NCBI GenBank assembly: GCA_009602725.1
Contig: WELB01000033.1
Location: forward strand, 23,451-56,619
Source of the DNA: Spirogloea muscicola
Lineage: Eukaryota > Streptophyta > Zygnematophyceae > Spirogloeales > Spirogloeaceae
Direction of reading: 5' to 3'
DNA length: 33,169 nt
Part shown: piece after piece, positions 28,717 through 33,169 of the stretch
How the letters are laid out: each line of letters opens with the position of its first letter
Position numbering within the stretch: position 1 is the stretch's first letter
Notes under the pieces: model-generated
The model's database searches: none
Seen by the model: only the letters and a program-made list of their open reading frames with translations
What the model was told of the DNA's origin: nothing
Program-made: the position numbers and the translations under genes

Positions 28717-31700
28717 TCACGACAAGGATGTGCTAGGTGCTTTTGCTGAGCAGCTATCCTGTTCCAGGACGCAGATCCTGTTGACATCTGCCAGGTAGGA
28801 CTGCATGAAGCTATTACGGCAGCCATAGTTGATGCCCTCGGACTGGCAGATGTCAGGGTACTTGTCGAGCAACCTTGCGCCGGCCACTCGCTCATCTACT
28901 TTGGCGGCCTCAACAATCTCTGCGGCAAGTGCCAGCATGCGCTCCAGGCTTTGGAGGTCCGGCTCGGTCAGCTCGATCTCCCGAAAGTGTGTGAAGTAGC
29001 CCTTGCATTCCCCGGTCCCCATGCAGCTCTTGACGCTCAGGTGGGCATACTGTGCATCGCCAGCACGCGTTGCGCTGGCATGGCACTGGTGCATCATGTA
29101 TGTCAGACCGGTGTTGACGGTCATGTGGTGGAATGTTCCGTGCAGCGTCTTGTAAGGCATGATCTCGAGCAGCACGCTTGCGGCGCGCGCGAGTGCTGCT
29201 GGGTTGAGCAGCCCTGCTCCATGCAGTGAGACGAAGATGTCCGCCTCCTGCACCGCCCGGAATTGGGCCATGAACGGCATACCCTGTGGCAGCCCAGAGG
29301 CGCGAATGTTGATCAGGATTCTGGAGACACAAAGGTCCAAGCTTACCGCTGACAGCGAGACTTTGAGCAACGTCAGCGCAGTGGGTGTTGGCTAAATTGA
29401 CACTCGTGCTTTGCGCACCTGGAACTCGACCATGCGGACCCGGAAGCCCAGCTTTGCAAAGAGCCCCAGCAGCGCCTCGTGGCTCTCTGTGGTGAACATG
29501 CGCCTCCCGGCTGACACCTTCTGGTCCAGTCGCGTGATGTACAGCACCGTAATCTCGCCAATGGTGATCCGTGGCTGGGGAGTGAGACTCCGCCGCAGCT
29601 CGTGCTGGAATTTCTTGGCCACGGACGGGCCACCAGGGTACATCGTGGCCTGCACGCCGGGTGCACAAGTACCTAAAAGCATAAGCTTGCTGCTGTGACA
29701 TCCGAAGCCGGCTTCTGAGTGTGCATGCCCGTTCTTCAGGCAGCGTGGCCATTGTAAAGCCATAAGAACCTCCGCTCAACTCTTGCCATGGGTTTTTCTC
29801 ACCTTCAACACCCCAGGCATGATGACTCGCTCGAAGCACAGTGGCTGGTCTTCGGTTGCTGCATCAAAGGCCTCCTCGAACTCCACCGTGTTCCACGCCA
29901 TCGGCCTGCGCACAGCTGTGGGGAGTGAGCTTTAGCATCTGCATGAGAGATGCCATGCCTGAGACGTTGAATAGCTGACGACTGTGGGCACTTGGGCGAC
30001 CTTCATGAAGCTTTTCTTCAACGTAGAAGTAACAACTGAGCTGTGTGCTTCTCTGCCGCTCTAGCCGTACTCAACAGACAGTGCTTCCAGAAGGTTTGTT
30101 CTGCCACAGACAAGAGGGTCTAGCATGTGCTCTTGTGAAGAGTCTAACTGTCCTCCAAATCACAGGGTCAAGCAGTGGCAGCTCTGGGTGAGAATACTGA
30201 GGAGCGATGCTCACTTGTCACCGAGCACGAGGTGGGGCTCCATCTCAGAGTGCCGCTCGAATCGAGGGCCTAGCTGCTGGCGCATCAAAAGGATAGTGAG
30301 CTGCCGTATGAACGTTGCATGCAATCCCGTCGTCCCCAAGTGGCGCAGCCTGAAGACCCCAGCTTACGGTGGGTCAGAAGGGTGTGGTCGAGCATGAGAA
30401 CGAGTGCATGTGGCAGCTGACATCAGCTTGACTTAGTGTACAGCATTGTAAGACAGAGGACTCAAGATCTGTGCTTAAGAAGAGAGGCCCGTGGCCATGT
30501 CCACCAGCTTGTGCAAGAAAACTGCACCTCATCAGCGTGAGGTGAGCACGCGGGAGGGCCACGCGGTGGACGGGCAGAGCCAGCGCCGGCTCTGCATAGA
30601 TAAGCGATCGGCACAGGGAGTTCTGCCGCAAGTGAGGCACGGCACAGCGCTGCCACATTGACTTCCGTACTTCTGAGTAGCTCACTTTGCACCAGCCAGT
30701 AGTACTGTCTACTGAACCTCGCAAGCTGAGCACTGGCTGCACAAAATGCTGCTCATTGGGGGTGGCTAAGGTTGAGGCAATGCGGTGCTTACCGGTAGCA
30801 TTGTTGACCAGGAGCATCTGTGCGAGCTTGCCGGAGATGTGCGCCACATTCACGCTGCTCTTGTCCAAGTACTGTAGGTATGTTGTGCCGCGCCGCCATG
30901 TGATGGCCGCCCGGCTGAGGGGTGGCGCAGCAAGCCATATCAGGGGCCTGCATCTGCCTGCTTGGTAATTGCGTTTCCGGCGCTTCTGTTTGGTCCAGAA
31001 GTCCTACTGTGGTTACTGACCTGGCAAGCCAAGACATGGGCCGTTCCCCAAATTGCATCTCTGACTCCTTCTTCAGCTGTTGCCGCTGCAGCAGCGGCGA
31101 CAACGGTGGCAGCAACCACAATGCGAGCAATCGCGTCAGCGCTTGCCGGGCAAGAGTGACGCGGCACATATGGTTGAGGAATGCCAGCCACAGATAGTCA
31201 CTCACGTGATGCTTCCAGGACTTGTCTTCCAAGAAGCTGCAGCTCAGCAGCTCCAGCGGCCCGCCTGGCGCTGCTGCAGGGAGAAAGAGCAACCGGGAGG
31301 GTGAGCTGCCTATCAGCATTGCTTGATGTGCCAACACAAGCTAGGCAAGGCGTGGCAACGATATTGCAGCTGCAGCTAGGCAAGCCCCGAGCTTGCGGTC
31401 GTGCAGCCCTCACCAGCACTGTTGTCATTGGCGCACTCCTCGTCCATTGTCAGCGCGTGCGTGCCATTGAAGCACATCATGTCGACCACCGCCAGGAGCT
31501 GCAGGCAGCAGAACTGCAGCGCCAGTTGGCAGGTGGCAGCAATCAGTGCCCGTGCCTGTAGGCAAGTTAGAATGAAGTGATCAATCTTCTAGGTGGGGAA
31601 TGTCTGTATACCTTATTTTCTACGCGGTATATGCTCCATGTAGATGGCAAAGTGATCGGCGGCCCCGTATTCAGCTTCAGTGGTTCTTCCGCGACCGTGG

Positions 31701-33076
31701 ATTCCCAGTCTGTCACTCCTGAGCTGAGGATTGTGCGCAGCTCCACATGCACGGTCTGTATGCAGCCGCACCAGCACACCCGCTGTCAGCAGGAGTAGAG
31801 CCGCTCAGCCCCCAGATCCTGCCCGCATCAGTGGCGGGATGCGGCTGCCTGCTGGCGTGGCAGAGCTGGCTTACCGCATTGCTCCTGGTCGCATTAGCAG
31901 AATCATCAGCAGCGGCTGCCGCCACGGCGGCTGCCGCAGGGGCGGCGGCGTCGGCAGCGGCCTGTCTTAAGTCGCCCTCCAGCTGCGCGACCTTGGCCAT
32001 TAGGCTGCGCAGCTCCTCTGCCATCGCCAGTGCACCTGCCGCCATCACTGATGTTGCTGGCGCTTCTGCACTGTTTCCTTCCCCGTCCAGCACGCGGCGC
32101 ATGCGCTTGCCGAACCCAGGCTGGCCCGCCAGTGAGAGCGCCGTGCGTAGCGCCTCCGCATCTGCCAGCGCCGCTTGGTAGAAGTTCCTTGACACAAGGC
32201 CGCCTCCGTAAGCTGCAGATTTTGGTGTGGGCGAGCAGCACTTGAGAGCGCTGAAAGCTTTGGGCGATGGCCAGCCAATCCTGGAGCGCTGCAGTTCTTA
32301 CTTCCATCGGCTGAGATCAAGGACTTCTATATAAGCTGTGGGTAGCTGCTAGCCTTCCATGTCCTCACTTGTGACGTTGGCCATGAGGCTTCGACTTTGG
32401 GCCTGGGTAAGGTGGCAAACCTGGGCTGCTTACTTGTTGTGCAGTGGCTGGCCAGCGTCGCGGTGGTGCTGAGGAGGGCGAGCACGGCAAGCGCCGCGGC
32501 GGCAGCCAGCGCCAGCCAGGCCCGCCCGCCGGCGGCCTGCTTGGAGCTGCCGCCACCTCCGCCGCTGCTGCCGCCATTGGCTCCGTCACTCAAACTGCCA
32601 CTCGATCCGGTGCTGATCCCGGCGGCAGGCCCCCGCGCCAGCCCCGGCCGCAGGTACGCCGCCTGCTGTGCTGTCGCCGCTTTGGCGCATTCGTCCTTGG
32701 GGCTCGGCGAGCCGGCGTCCCACCCCGACAATGGCGGCTGTGGCGGCAGGCAGGCTCGCGCCATAGACGCCCTCATCCTGCGGCAGCGCTCCTGTCGACT
32801 CAGACCTCTTTGGTGGTGGTTGCCACCGGAAGGGGCACGCGTTGGTGTCACAGCAGCACCGCTGCTAAGTTGAAGCCGTGGCCTGAACCGGTAGCTCTTT
32901 GGAATTGCGCCAGCGCCTTGGGGCCAGTGAAAGAAAGCCAGTGAGGCCGACTTGCACTGAGGTGCTGCTGCAACGCCTCCTGTGGAGAGGAGGCCGCGCT
33001 GGGCCTCGCCGGAGCCCAGTAGGTCGCAGGATGAAGAGGGTGGAGGGTGATGAGACACGGACATTGACACAGACAC
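28717..33076 (-). CDS. GT61-family glycosyltransferase-like, type II membrane protein
   Basis: There are eleven minus-strand exons with matching phases: 33076-32434, 32212-31875, 31755-31612, 31555-31414, 31273-31206, 30871-30793, 30711-30528 (start may be 30672), 30349-30215, 29905-29803, 29649-29419 and 29283-28717. The model gives 877 residues. The N-terminus is Ser/Gly-rich, with one hydrophobic helix at about 186-208 (WLALAAAAALAVLALL), then an Ala-rich, coiled-coil-like stem. The C-terminal third has PLCFERVIMPG, ITVLYITR, VEFQ-GMPFMAQFRAV and EADIFVSLHGAGLLNP (HGAGL about 710-714), the conserved core of GT61 (DUF563) transferases, which add xylose, arabinose or GlcNAc in the ER/Golgi. 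The acceptor is unknown. Translation may start instead at Met101 (32776). Confidence 0.8.
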
Positions 33077-33080
33077 AGTG

Positions 33081-33088
33081 GAGAGAGG

Positions 33089-33146
<58 letters not shown>

Positions 33147-33169
33147 GAGAGGGGGAGAGGGAGAGAGGG
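33081..33169. repeat. (GA)n microsatellite
   Basis: Nearly pure GA dinucleotides to the window end, with GGGAGAG interruptions in the last 30 bases. On the minus strand this is a CT tract directly upstream of the GT61-like gene, a position typical of 5' UTR or promoter pyrimidine tracts. Confidence 0.9.

Noticed and set aside
28910-29839. 309-codon minus-strand ORF over the GT61 exons
   Set aside because: It is the wrong frame; the adjacent frame carries HGAGL and phase-matched exons.

Overview
This is a nuclear eukaryotic window. Genes are split by roughly 130-400 bp GT-AG introns, there is no bacterial operon structure, and much of the sequence is decayed retroelement and short dispersed repeat. 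A leucine-rich-repeat receptor kinase built from single-LRR 72-nt exons, together with a plant-type SGNH/PC-esterase, a GDP-fucose O-fucosyltransferase-like protein and a GT61-like glycosyltransferase, suggests the green lineage. My best guess is a streptophyte (charophyte) alga. That is inference from gene families and exon design, not an identification.

Layout. 1-2600 holds C-rich repeats and three pieces of a reverse-transcriptase (RT) retroelement, one of them carrying a 74-bp hairpin insertion with an 8-bp target-site duplication. 2898-7580 (+) is an LRR receptor-kinase pseudogene: about 11 LRR exons, then a long exon with more LRRs, a membrane segment and the start of a kinase. It has frameshifts and stops, retroelement pieces at both ends, and one in an intron. 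7586-8930 (+) is an RT fragment. 8999-9673 (-) is a three-exon fragment of an O-fucosyltransferase-like gene. 9674-11209 has no gene but contains a 162-bp tandem duplication. 11210-14265 (-) is a six-exon SGNH/PC-esterase-like gene with an N-terminal membrane anchor. 14266-17414 is GC-rich sequence plus an array of retroelement 3' ends. 18182-21042 (+) is a second, better preserved O-fucosyltransferase-like gene. 21043-28700 has no convincing host gene; it holds inverted repeats, a 37-bp minisatellite, hairpin repeats and retroelement relics. 28717-33076 (-) is an 11-exon GT61-like glycosyltransferase with an N-terminal transmembrane anchor. The window ends in a GA microsatellite just upstream of it.

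How the parts relate. The three substantial genes (esterase, O-fucosyltransferase-like, GT61-like) all look like secretory-pathway enzymes that build or trim glycans. They could act on cell-wall or glycoprotein substrates; whether they act together is unknown.

The most striking pattern is a dispersed hairpin (GGGCTGGC - short loop - GCCAGCCC and variants). I see about 15 recognisable copies, some in the 3' tails of retroelement copies and some free. Exon models were built by eye from splice sites, reading-frame phase and family motifs. Where phases chain exactly, confidence is higher.
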